Below, one piece after another: positions 6,429-13,426 of a stretch of DNA of 14,771 nt (its first letter is position 1; the number at the start of each line of letters is the position of its first letter). The notes under the pieces were generated by a model. It made no database searches, had not been told where the DNA came from, and worked only from the letters and a program-made list of their open reading frames with translations. Source of the stretch: Candidatus Caenarcanales bacterium (GTDB lineage Bacteria > Cyanobacteriota > Vampirovibrionia > LMEP-6097); assembly GCA_021299565.1 (NCBI GenBank), contig JAJTHA010000127.1, positions 1-14,771 on the forward strand. Direction: 5' to 3'. Position numbers and translations under genes: made by a program.

Positions 6429-7325
6429 ATGAGATTTTTTCAAATTTCTTATCTAATATTTTTTGGAATTATGCTTAGTAGCCTTAATCCAGCTTGTTCT
6501 GCTCTTTTTAAAAAGAAAGAAGAGAAGCAAGTTCTAAGCAAAAATTTTAATACCGAGACTATAATAAATAGCAAATTCAAATCCGCCACAGATGGAATCT
6601 ATACTCTGCGCTTTGCAATACTAGCTCCAGAAAGAGCAACGGAAATTTACGTTGATACTAGCTATGATGCCTTGAAAGAAAGTCCAATCAAAAACCTTGC
6701 TTTTAGAATCGGTAAGGCAGATAAATTAGCCGAAAGCGAAAAAATAGAGACTCAAAACTATATTGAAGAAATTGACAGTAGAGCAGAGAGCATACTTAGT
6801 CAAAAAGATCCGATAGAAGCTTATGAAAGAATCAGCTCCAACAAACACATCATTCACAAACGATATATTTTTGATCGCAATTTACTAGTCACCGAAAAAA
6901 ATCTTGAAAAAGATTTTTTTCTGGAAATAGAATTTGAAGACTCAAAGAAAAAATTAATCAGCCTTGGTGAAAAATTATTTAATAGTCCAGCGCCTGTTTT
7001 ACCAAGTTATTTACCTAGTTACGAAAGACGTGAAAACGAATCAGAGAAAGACAAAAAAGAAGACGAAAAACGCAAACGTTTTCCTAGTCCTAATTTCACC
7101 AAAAAATCAAAAAATCCAGTTGAGAAAATCGATACCAATCCAATTTTTGAAGAAGAAGGTAGCTTCAATGCTGCAAATGCAGATCCTGAATTAAGACAGA
7201 TGCAAGATGATGGAAACCTGGAAATACAACAAGTAAACCAGCTCCAAGAACTAATTAGAACCCAAGGTCAAACAGGGATGGATTTGATCGGCGGTGATGA
7301 TGAAGGTTTAGGTGAGCTTGAGTAG
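6429..7325 (+). CDS. Secreted charged protein of unknown function
   Basis: No family is recognised. An N-terminal hydrophobic segment (about residues 4-18) with Cys near position 23 suggests a Sec signal peptide; a lipoprotein is possible but the box (LNPAC) is poor. Residues 30-180 form a mixed region with many charged residues. About 190-225 is strongly Lys/Glu/Arg/Pro-rich. The last 60 residues are acidic and Gln-rich and end in GGDDEGLGELE. ATG 6429 is preferred over GTG 6408, which overlaps the Kazal gene; TATTAT lies 6 nt before the ATG. The gene is the last of the plus-strand run, and its 3' end overlaps the convergent gene by 18 bases. Location beyond the inner membrane is inference. 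Confidence 0.6.
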   Translation: MRFFQISYLIFFGIMLSSLNPACSALFKKKEEKQVLSKNFNTETIINSKFKSATDGIYTLRFAILAPERATEIYVDTSYDALKESPIKNLAFRIGKADKLAESEKIETQNYIEEIDSRAESILSQKDPIEAYERISSNKHIIHKRYIFDRNLLVTEKNLEKDFFLEIEFEDSKKKLISLGEKLFNSPAPVLPSYLPSYERRENESEKDKKEDEKRKRFPSPNFTKKSKNPVEKIDTNPIFEEEGSFNAANADPELRQMQDDGNLEIQQVNQLQELIRTQGQTGMDLIGGDDEGLGELE

Positions 7326-7910
7326 TTTTGGCATTCTTCCAAAAATAAACTCATTAGCTACTTTTTCTGCACGCATTGGAATTACTGCTTCCAAAGCTTC
7401 TTGCTCTTTGTTAATAGCGTCTTGATTCACTACTGTACTACTTGAATAATTTGAATAATATTTTCTTGCAATAGCGTTGGTATCAGCAGGCGCTTGCTGG
7501 CTGATAGCTTCTTGCTTTGCTAATTTAGCTTTGAGAGCATCTGTTTTGATTGCGCTTGGTCTTGCAGAAGCGACTTGAGTAATTGCTTTGCTTTGGCTAG
7601 CAGGCATTATAGTTTCTGAACTAACAGCTGCTTTTAGTTGTCTTAAATGTTTAGAAATATCTTTTTGATCAATAAGTGCCATTTTGATATTGCCAGAATT
7701 TTCATTAGTTTTTTCGATGATATTAGCTAGTAAATCTTTTAAGTCGTTGATTTCATTAGTTTGTAAATCAATAATTTCTCTCATTTCGATAATTTGCTTA
7801 CAAGCCAATTTAACTGTTTCTAACAGAGCTGAATCATCTTGATTTGTTTTTTTGCTTTCTACCTTTGGAGAGCTACTGGTGATTTTTTGAAAAATATCTG
7901 CGTGTGCCAT
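7308..7910 (-). CDS. Coiled-coil protein of unknown function
   Basis: This 200-residue protein has no signal peptide or membrane segment and matches no family I recognise. Residues about 28-95 form an amphipathic helix or coiled coil with regular Leu/Ile/Met spacing (VKLACKQIIEMREIIDLQ and following). Residues 100-145 are Ala/Ser/Gln/Lys-rich and probably disordered. A short conserved-looking tail follows (EKVANEFIFGRMPKLL). ATG 7910 has a good Shine-Dalgarno sequence (AAAGG, 6 nt upstream). It is divergent from glyA across a 33-bp gap and convergent, with an 18-base overlap, with the preceding secreted-protein gene. Confidence 0.65.
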   Translation of the reverse strand: MAHADIFQKITSSSPKVESKKTNQDDSALLETVKLACKQIIEMREIIDLQTNEINDLKDLLANIIEKTNENSGNIKMALIDQKDISKHLRQLKAAVSSETIMPASQSKAITQVASARPSAIKTDALKAKLAKQEAISQQAPADTNAIARKYYSNYSSSTVVNQDAINKEQEALEAVIPMRAEKVANEFIFGRMPKLLKLT

Positions 7911-7984
7911 AATTTGCCTTTCATAGTGCTTATAGGTTAAAAAATGGCTAATTTAACTCCTATAAACTACCTAGAAAGACGCGC

Positions 7985-7990
7985 TACAAT
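7985..7990 (+). promoter_or_regulatory. -10-like box TACAAT for glyA (leaderless arrangement)
   Basis: TACAAT ends 7 nt before the preferred glyA ATG at 7998, with no Shine-Dalgarno sequence. A second box, TATAGG (7931-7936), sits at the same 7-nt distance from the alternative ATG at 7944. Confidence 0.4.
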
Positions 7991-7997
7991 AGTACTT

Positions 7998-9281
7998 ATG
8001 CATGAATTTTTAAACCAAAACATAGCTAAAGTAGACCCTGAAATAGACACTCTGATCAAACAAGAGCACAAAAGACAACAGGATAATATCGAGCTTATTG
8101 CAAGCGAGAATTTTACGAGTAGAGCTGTCATGGAAGCGGCAGGCTCTGTCCTTACCAACAAATACGCAGAAGGTTATCCGGCTAAGCGCTATTACAATGG
8201 CTGTCATTATCATGATGAGATAGAAACACATGCGATCAATAGACTATGCAAACTTTTTGATTGTAATTTCGCCAATGTTCAACCACACTCTGGAGCAAAC
8301 GCAAACACAGCGGTGTTTATGGCATTTCTAAATCCAGGCGATAAATTTCTAGGTATGAGCCTAAAAGAAGGCGGTCATCTCACCCATGGCTCACCTGTAA
8401 ACATCTCAGGCAAATGGTTTCAGGCGCTTAGTTATGGTGTAAATGCTGATGGCTACATCGACTATAACGAAGTCGAAAAAATCGCGATGGCAGAAAAACC
8501 AAAATTAATTGTGGCGGGAGCTTCAGCTTATCCACGCATTATTGATTTTTCAAAATTCAAAGCTATCGCAGACAAATGCGGCGCTAAACTTTGGGTAGAT
8601 ATGGCTCATATAGCAGGATTAGTGGCTGCTGGTCTACATCCAAGCCCGTTCCCTCATGCCGACGTAGTTACAAGCACTACACACAAAACCCTTAGAGGTC
8701 CTAGAGGCGGTATCATACTTTGGAACAATGATGAATACACAAAAGCTATCAACATGGCTATATTTCCTGGCTCACAAGGTGGACCATTGATGCATATCAT
8801 TGCAGCAAAAGCAATTAGCTTCAAAGAAGCTCTAGAACCGAGTTTTGTTGATTACCAAAAACAAGTAATTATCAATGCAAAAGCGATGGCAGAAACATTT
8901 ATGAATGCAGGGATCAAAATAGTCTCTGGTGGAACCGATAACCATCTCATGCTACTTGATTTAAGCCCGCTAGGACTTACTGGTAAAGATGTTGCAAATG
9001 TGCTTGATGAAGTAAAAATCACGGTCAACAAAAATGGCGTCCCGAATGATCCTCAAAGTCCTTTTGTTACAAGCGGCATCAGAATTGGAACACCGGCTAT
9101 CACCTCTAGAGGTTTTGATAAAGCTGCTGCGATTGATGTTGCTCTTGGCATTAGCAAAGTAATTAAATCAATGCAGGCAAATTCTAATCAAGTTGACGAA
9201 AATACTAAAGAAGAAGTTTTATCAATGATAAAAAAACTCACTGATAAATTTCCTTTATACGATAATTTAGTGAAAGTCTAA
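7998..9281 (+). CDS. glyA: Serine hydroxymethyltransferase
   Basis: This PLP enzyme interconverts serine plus tetrahydrofolate with glycine plus 5,10-methylene-THF and is a main source of one-carbon units. Highly conserved segments are visible: IELIASENFTS, TNKYAEGYPAKRYY, NVQPHSGANAN, HLTHGSPVN, VDMAHIAGLVAAGLHP, the PLP-lysine motif TTHKTLRGPRGG, PGSQGGPLMH, SGGTDNHL and VTSGIRIGTPA. Starting at ATG 7998, the PLP lysine is residue 230 and the protein has 427 residues, matching the family (Lys229 in the E. coli enzyme). ATG 7944 would add 18 residues lacking family counterparts. The gene appears to stand alone, with a convergent neighbour 28 bp downstream. Confidence 0.96.
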   Translation: MHEFLNQNIAKVDPEIDTLIKQEHKRQQDNIELIASENFTSRAVMEAAGSVLTNKYAEGYPAKRYYNGCHYHDEIETHAINRLCKLFDCNFANVQPHSGANANTAVFMAFLNPGDKFLGMSLKEGGHLTHGSPVNISGKWFQALSYGVNADGYIDYNEVEKIAMAEKPKLIVAGASAYPRIIDFSKFKAIADKCGAKLWVDMAHIAGLVAAGLHPSPFPHADVVTSTTHKTLRGPRGGIILWNNDEYTKAINMAIFPGSQGGPLMHIIAAKAISFKEALEPSFVDYQKQVIINAKAMAETFMNAGIKIVSGGTDNHLMLLDLSPLGLTGKDVANVLDEVKITVNKNGVPNDPQSPFVTSGIRIGTPAITSRGFDKAAAIDVALGISKVIKSMQANSNQVDENTKEEVLSMIKKLTDKFPLYDNLVKV

Positions 9282-9309
9282 TCAATTAAACTAATAACTA
9301 ACGACAAAA

Positions 9310-10020
9310 TCACCAATGCACTAAATATTTATTTATAGTTGGTGAGTATATCGCATGCCCCTGCAGGCTTATTCTTTGATCGTTTTCTTGGATATCAAAA
9401 AAAGGTGCTATCTGATGAAATTGATGTCCATTATGAATAAACAAATCTCCTTCAGAGAATGTTTTAAGATGCCGGGTACTATCATGAAGTATTTGTTCTC
9501 GTTTTATGGCATCATAATTGGCAAGCTCTTCATGAAATCTATCCCAGTAATAAACACCCCCACCATTAGCAGGTAATTTCAAATAAAGAGTGAAGCTCAA
9601 CGCCTTGCTGGGATCAACAGTCAAATCACACCAGTCAATTTTCAAATATTGCAAATCACAATGACGAGAAGCAATAGGGATTTCAAAAACATCATCAGTC
9701 AAAAATATATGAAAACCAGGCAGTGCTGATTTTTCGTAATGTATAAAATCACAATTGTAAATTCCCTTAAGACATTGATAGATTTTTTGGTGCAAATCTG
9801 AAAAATTCTCATTCAATATTGGATTTTTTCTTTTGTACAATTGACTGTAGTTCTCTAAATCGTTTTCAAAAACGTCCAAATAAACTGCTGCGCCCAAACT
9901 ATAAAAAGGTATTTCAACAAAATGATTAGTTCTAATATTCCAATCAGATTTAAGCTGGAAAATTTTTTTTATAGTTTGATTGATTTCAGATTCATCAATG
10001 AAATTATCGACAACTAACAT
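9310..10020 (-). CDS. 2-oxoglutarate/Fe(II) oxygenase-like protein
   Basis: The sequence fits the double-stranded beta-helix dioxygenase superfamily. An N-terminal MLVVDNFIDESEINQ resembles the usual opening helix. The iron-binding HxD is His120-Cys-Asp122, the core strand is LPANGGGVYYWD (149-160), the distal His is in GDLFIHNGHQFHQIAP (His202), and the 2-oxoglutarate-anchoring Arg is Arg216 in QRISLQGH. Length is 236 residues. ATG 10020 is preferred; a TTG at 10053 would add 11 residues. The substrate is unknown. The gene is third in a minus-strand series behind a collagen-like gene and a collar-domain gene, with a 52-bp gap, so prolyl or other residue hydroxylation of the collagen-like protein is possible but unproven. 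The family placement comes from motif reading only. Confidence 0.65.
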   Translation of the reverse strand: MLVVDNFIDESEINQTIKKIFQLKSDWNIRTNHFVEIPFYSLGAAVYLDVFENDLENYSQLYKRKNPILNENFSDLHQKIYQCLKGIYNCDFIHYEKSALPGFHIFLTDDVFEIPIASRHCDLQYLKIDWCDLTVDPSKALSFTLYLKLPANGGGVYYWDRFHEELANYDAIKREQILHDSTRHLKTFSEGDLFIHNGHQFHQIAPFFDIQENDQRISLQGHAIYSPTINKYLVHW

Positions 10021-10072
10021 GCAAACTCTATTCCACAAAAAAGCTTTGTGCAAATGATGATTTAGTCAGTCT

Positions 10073-10654
10073 TTAATTTCTTGATGGGAATATACCCTCA
10101 AGCGCTATGCAATATCTAACTGTTGTGTATGGGGGGATAATCGCAAAAGGCTGATTGCCACCAGCTGAAGACACCGTCGCTGCATTTAAAGCCTTTGAAG
10201 TACCAGAATCTCTAAAGATACCTGAGCCTGCGATAAAAGCATTTGCTGCATCGGTTTTTACTCCTCTACCATCTTTAACCATTATGCTGTGGTTATGGTT
10301 TGGGAGATTATCCAAAGTCAAAATAATCGTTTCAGTGCCCAACTTTTCACCCATTGGTCTGTTTGTTAAACCAGGTCCTGCACCTTGCCCCATCGGTAAT
10401 CTAGATCTCAAATCAGGTAGACGAAAATTAGTCGTTCCATCACCACCGTATGTAGTTCCGATTACTGCAAATAAAGACGTGTTTTGGGTAATTGGCAAAG
10501 TTTGTCCCTCTGCTGATGCCCAACCTCTTGGACAAAAACTACCTACAGTCATCATGATTTCACCGATAAACGGCTCAGTAGCAGCACTTGCTCCTAATTG
10601 AATATTAGTAAAAACTACTGCTAACGTAAAAAGTTTGATAAATATATTTTTCAT
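10073..10654 (-). CDS. Secreted tail-collar / microcystin-dependent-protein-like protein
   Basis: Residues 1-24 are a signal peptide (cleavage after GASA). The mature protein is a phage tail-collar domain of the MdpB type: EPFIGEIMMTVGSFCPRGWA (27-46), ALFAVIGTTYGGDG-like segment (61-73), FRLPDLRSRLPMGQG (77-91), LTLDNLPNHNH (112-122) and the family C-terminus ending in IALEGIFPSRN. Cys41 and Cys182 could form a disulfide. Length (193) is typical, but MdpB-type proteins usually lack a signal peptide. Such domains trimerise at fibre ends in phages; here the protein is likely extracytoplasmic. A clear Shine-Dalgarno sequence (AGGAG, 6 nt before the ATG) is present. The stop codon of the collagen-like gene is 26 bp upstream, so the two are likely co-transcribed and may form one fibre. 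Confidence 0.88.
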   Translation of the reverse strand: MKNIFIKLFTLAVVFTNIQLGASAATEPFIGEIMMTVGSFCPRGWASAEGQTLPITQNTSLFAVIGTTYGGDGTTNFRLPDLRSRLPMGQGAGPGLTNRPMGEKLGTETIILTLDNLPNHNHSIMVKDGRGVKTDAANAFIAGSGIFRDSGTSKALNAATVSSAGGNQPFAIIPPYTTVRYCIALEGIFPSRN

Positions 10655-10680
10655 TTGTATCTCCTATAAAATTTTCTCTA

Positions 10681-11832
10681 TTAACCACAATCTGCAACAG
10701 CGATTTCACCAGCGTTTGTACTTGCACCATTAGTAACAACCACGTTTGCAAGAGTTGTCACCTGCATGCCAAACTGAGTCAAAACCAATGTATAAGTGCC
10801 TGCTGGAACATTTGTCAGTGTGAAGTTTCTGCCTGAATGTAGTCTTACACTTCCAGATTTGTCTGCGATATGAACTGCAAAACTTGAATCAGCCAAACTT
10901 GTACAACCAGAAACTGAGCCGGTGATTGTTCCACCTACAGATCCTGCTGGTCCTTCTGCTCCTCTTGGTCCAACTGGTCCCATCGGTCCGGTCATACCCA
11001 TCGGTCCCATCATACCCATCGGTCCCATCATGCCGGGCATTCCTGGCATTCCCATTTGTCCTTGCGGTCCTACTGGTCCTGCTGATCCGGTTGCTCCAAC
11101 TGGTCCCCTGTCACCAACCGGTCCTTGAGCTCCTGCTGGTCCGACTGGTCCTGTAGCTCCAACTGGTCCTTGCGGTCCAACGGCACCATCAGCACCTGCT
11201 GGTCCAACTGCGCCATCTGCTCCTGCGGGACCCACTGCACCGGCAGGACCTACTGGTCCAGGCACACCTGCAATACCTTGCGGTCCTACAGCTCCTACTG
11301 GACCAACAGGTCCTGGGGAACCAGCTTGACCAGAGTTGCCACTAGTACCTGCTGCTCCTTTGAGGCTATCAAGTCCTGTTGCTGTATCAATTGAAATAAT
11401 ATTTTCGTTGTTAGTGGTCACTGTTGTAACAGAGTTACCCGCGAAACCTTCTGGCTTAGTCACCAACAATGTTACAAACTGCTCTGGCTGAGATGTTTCG
11501 ACATCTCCACCACTTGTTTCAAGTGTAACTCTATAAACGTCTGCGGCTCCTGCTTCGATGCTAGGAAGCTTAAAAGTAGCAAAATCAGTTGCTTTGCCTT
11601 TGCCTGTTTTTCTTCTTTCAACTTTTACTGGCAAAACAAATCTTTTATTGTCATCAGTGATCAAAGTCACTTGAAAAGGATTTGCGTCATTGTCTAAGAA
11701 CTTGGCACCTTTTATGGTGAGTTCGGTGTTTTCAGTGACAAGCTGTGGAATTGATTGGGGATCTACTGTTGCCATTGATACTTGGTGAGAGATTCCAAGA
11801 ATAATTGCTGCTTTAAATAATTTATTCATCAT
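10681..11832 (-). CDS. Secreted collagen-like protein
   Basis: The 383-residue protein has four parts. A signal peptide (1-21) is followed by an IPT/TIG-like beta domain (about 25-125; VDPQSIPQLVTENTELTIKG opening) and a linker. An uninterrupted collagen-like stretch of 47 Gly-X-Y triplets spans residues 159-299. The C-terminal beta domain (300-383) resembles carboxypeptidase-regulatory-like or carbohydrate-binding folds (NVPAGTYTLVL) and has Cys310 and Cys382. Pro is frequent at X (GPV, GPA, GPM) and rare at Y. One part (258-284) is Met-rich. No LPXTG or transmembrane anchor is seen. The start is the first of two adjacent ATGs, with AAGGAAG 6 nt upstream. A sigma-54-like promoter lies about 30 bp before the start. 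It is the first gene of the collagen/collar/oxygenase series and probably forms a trimeric surface or secreted fibre. Confidence 0.88.
   Translation of the reverse strand: MMNKLFKAAIILGISHQVSMATVDPQSIPQLVTENTELTIKGAKFLDNDANPFQVTLITDDNKRFVLPVKVERRKTGKGKATDFATFKLPSIEAGAADVYRVTLETSGGDVETSQPEQFVTLLVTKPEGFAGNSVTTVTTNNENIISIDTATGLDSLKGAAGTSGNSGQAGSPGPVGPVGAVGPQGIAGVPGPVGPAGAVGPAGADGAVGPAGADGAVGPQGPVGATGPVGPAGAQGPVGDRGPVGATGSAGPVGPQGQMGMPGMPGMMGPMGMMGPMGMTGPMGPVGPRGAEGPAGSVGGTITGSVSGCTSLADSSFAVHIADKSGSVRLHSGRNFTLTNVPAGTYTLVLTQFGMQVTTLANVVVTNGASTNAGEIAVADCG
10936..11358 (-). repeat. Collagen triplet-coding region
   Basis: These 423 bp encode 47 consecutive Gly-X-Y triplets. The region has visibly higher GC than the flanking sequence because of Gly/Pro/Ala codons. 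The opposite strand is open in several frames for compositional reasons only. Confidence 0.95.
10993..11028 (-). repeat. Perfect 18-bp tandem duplication in the collagen region
   Basis: The 18-bp unit CATACCCATCGGTCCCAT occurs twice with no gap (10993-11010 and 11011-11028), encoding two Gly-X-Y triplets per unit in the Met-rich part. It indicates recent slippage or unequal exchange that keeps the triplet register. Confidence 0.9.
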
Positions 11833-11862
11833 TTTTTTCTTCCTTGTTTATAATTTTGATTA

Positions 11863-11878
11863 TGCTAGCACGGTGCCA
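11863..11878 (-). promoter_or_regulatory. Candidate sigma-54-like promoter of the collagen-like gene
   Basis: On the minus strand the sequence reads TGGCACCGTGCTAGCA. It has GG and GC dinucleotides at the exact -24/-12 spacing and matches most of the TGGCACG-N4-TTGC consensus. The predicted start (about 11852) would leave a leader of about 20 nt carrying the AAGGAAG Shine-Dalgarno sequence. An overlapping CATAAT (11859-11864) could instead be a sigma-70 -10 box, and no sigma-54 gene is in the window. Confidence 0.35.
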
Positions 11879-11981
11879 TAAAATAATGTTATTTAGAAAG
11901 ATTAATTATTTACAATAATACGACGAATATCAAGATATTCCAAGAGAAAGCTATCTCAATATTATCCAATTTAGCTAATAG

Positions 11982-11987
11982 TATAAT
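11982..11987 (+). promoter_or_regulatory. -10 box TATAAT for the racemase gene (leaderless arrangement)
   Basis: A perfect TATAAT lies 8 nt before the racemase ATG (11996), leaving essentially no leader and no Shine-Dalgarno sequence. The -35 region has no clear TTGACA. Confidence 0.55.
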
Positions 11988-11995
11988 TAGCCAAA

Positions 11996-12739
11996 ATGCA
12001 AACTGTCCCCAAAGTCTCTCAAAGACCACTAAAACAAAAAACCATAGGTATTTTAGGTGGAATGAGTAATCAGGCAACTGCTGAGTATTACCGCATGATC
12101 AATAGTGCCGTCAATGACTCACTTGGTAACTGGGATATTGCAGAAACTTTAATTGCTGGATTGAACTTTGGCAATGTCGAATACTATGTCCGAAATAATT
12201 TATGGAAAGAATTAGAAGAACACTTGGAGCACAAAGTGCGACAGCTTCAGGCAGGCGGAGCAGACTTGATCATCTGCGTGTCAAATACTGTTCATAATGT
12301 TTTGCTGCCCATCATGGCGAGAGTTGATATGCCTTTTATACACATCGCAGAACCAACTGCAAAAGCGATCAAAGAATTAGGCTGCAAAAAAGTTGGCATA
12401 CTTGGAACAAAACCCGTAATGAGCCTAGGTTATATCAAAGATTATTACAAAAATAATTATGGGATTGATGTCATTGCACCTAATGAACAAGCACAAATCG
12501 AAATAGATAGAATAATTTTTGATGAATTAGTCAAAGGCAAATTTAAAGCTGAATCCAAAGAAAAATATTTAAATGCAGTTGACCAACTTCAAGCTCAAGG
12601 AGCAGAGGGAATTATTCTTGGTTGCACAGAAATATTTTTGATAATTAATCAAAATGACAGACCAAAACTTCCATTTTTTAACACGACTGAATTGCATGTT
12701 AAAGCTGCTGTTGATTTTGTTATTAACGCTCTTGGCTAA
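11996..12739 (+). CDS. Aspartate/glutamate racemase family protein
   Basis: This is a cofactor-independent amino-acid racemase of the Asp/Glu superfamily. The N-terminal KTIGILGGMSNQATAEYY (15-32) and the two catalytic regions (ICVSNTVHN, 93-101; ILGCTEI, 207-213) are typical of aspartate racemase and YgeA-like proteins. The second catalytic Cys is Cys210. In classical enzymes the first acid/base is the Cys of a CNT motif, and some YgeA-type enzymes use Thr there; this protein has Ser96, with Cys94 two residues earlier. The substrate could be Asp, Glu or another amino acid, and activity is uncertain. Length (247) is normal with an extended N-terminus of about 12 residues. The gene seems monocistronic; its stop codon is one base from the convergent neighbour. 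Confidence 0.85.
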   Translation: MQTVPKVSQRPLKQKTIGILGGMSNQATAEYYRMINSAVNDSLGNWDIAETLIAGLNFGNVEYYVRNNLWKELEEHLEHKVRQLQAGGADLIICVSNTVHNVLLPIMARVDMPFIHIAEPTAKAIKELGCKKVGILGTKPVMSLGYIKDYYKNNYGIDVIAPNEQAQIEIDRIIFDELVKGKFKAESKEKYLNAVDQLQAQGAEGIILGCTEIFLIINQNDRPKLPFFNTTELHVKAAVDFVINALG

Positions 12740-12740
12740 A

Positions 12741-13421
12741 TTAGTGATCTTCACAAAAACTAATATTATTTTCTTCAAAGCTAGTAGCAATTTCTTTTTG
12801 ACTAAGCACTGTATTGCCATGATTACATTTAATAGAAGCTAAGTCTTGAGCTGGATCATAATGCAGAGCCATTCTTGGAACATCGTTTGAGCCATCGGCT
12901 ACTTTTTGTCCCCAAAGTTGGTGACTTGAGATATCAAGTTGACTATTATTTGTTAAAGCATTTTGAATTGTTTGTTCTTGTCTTGAATGCAATTGATCTA
13001 AAATTTTTTCCATGGAGTTTTTACTATAAGTATTATTGGGGACACCACCTACAATTAATTTTTCAAGTGTGATTTGTTCACCAGGGTTTACTTGAATAAA
13101 ATCATCAATATGTTGAAAAAACTCATTAAGATTATCTGCAAATTTGACCGAATTTATCTCTGGCTTTAGCACTATTGTTGGAAAAAGATGAAACAACATG
13201 TAACAAAAAAAATTCTTTGCTTTTGCAATAACTAGTCCCGCCGTGCAAATATGGACTGCATAAGTATGAATTGATTCTTTTTCAGCTTGCCCATAATCGG
13301 CGGAATTGCAAATAATAGTTTCAGCCGGTGTCCAAGGAAATTCAACAACCTGACTGGGATTGTTTGATTTAACGGCCGGAAGCTCTAAATATTGATCTTC
13401 ATTAACTAATCTAACACGCAC
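12741..13421 (-). CDS. Protein with possible CheD-like (deamidase) fold
   Basis: No close family is recognised. Residues 50-85 (IHTYAVHICTAGLVIAK, then a YMLFHLFP segment) resemble the CheD core, where a Thr, a Cys six residues later and a downstream His form the catalytic site. Thr53, Cys59 and His78 have nearly the spacing of Thr21, Cys27 and His44 in Thermotoga CheD. A later VGGVPNNTYSKNSMEKIL fits the CheD GGA...N helix segment. CheD deamidates or de-esterifies chemoreceptors, but no chemotaxis gene is nearby, so the target is unknown. The 226-residue length exceeds CheD (about 160) at both ends. The start is GTG 13421, 5 nt after the stop codon of the acetyltransferase gene, implying one transcript. 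Function is inference from residue spacing. Confidence 0.45.
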   Translation of the reverse strand: MRVRLVNEDQYLELPAVKSNNPSQVVEFPWTPAETIICNSADYGQAEKESIHTYAVHICTAGLVIAKAKNFFCYMLFHLFPTIVLKPEINSVKFADNLNEFFQHIDDFIQVNPGEQITLEKLIVGGVPNNTYSKNSMEKILDQLHSRQEQTIQNALTNNSQLDISSHQLWGQKVADGSNDVPRMALHYDPAQDLASIKCNHGNTVLSQKEIATSFEENNISFCEDH

Positions 13422-13426
13422 TAAAT

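Noticed and set aside
7911..7943. Glycine riboswitch or other leader RNA before glyA
   Set aside because: The gap is only 33 bp (87 bp to the preferred start) and shows no aptamer-like structure.
10035..10051. Hairpin CACAAA/TTTGTG as a terminator between the collar and oxygenase genes
   Set aside because: The stem is short and AT-rich with no following T-tract on the minus strand; it is insufficient to split the operon.
10155..10601. 148-codon plus-strand open frame inside the collar gene
   Set aside because: It is antisense to a well-supported family member with conserved motifs; no signal supports it as a gene.
10936..11358. CRISPR-like or satellite array
   Set aside because: The periodicity is the 9-bp Gly-X-Y coding pattern within an intact gene, with no spacers.
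10922..11394. Open frames on the plus strand opposite the collagen region, rich in Pro/Ile/Leu or Ser/Cys
   Set aside because: They mirror the Gly-X-Y codon pattern on the other strand and have no ribosome-binding site or recognisable domain.
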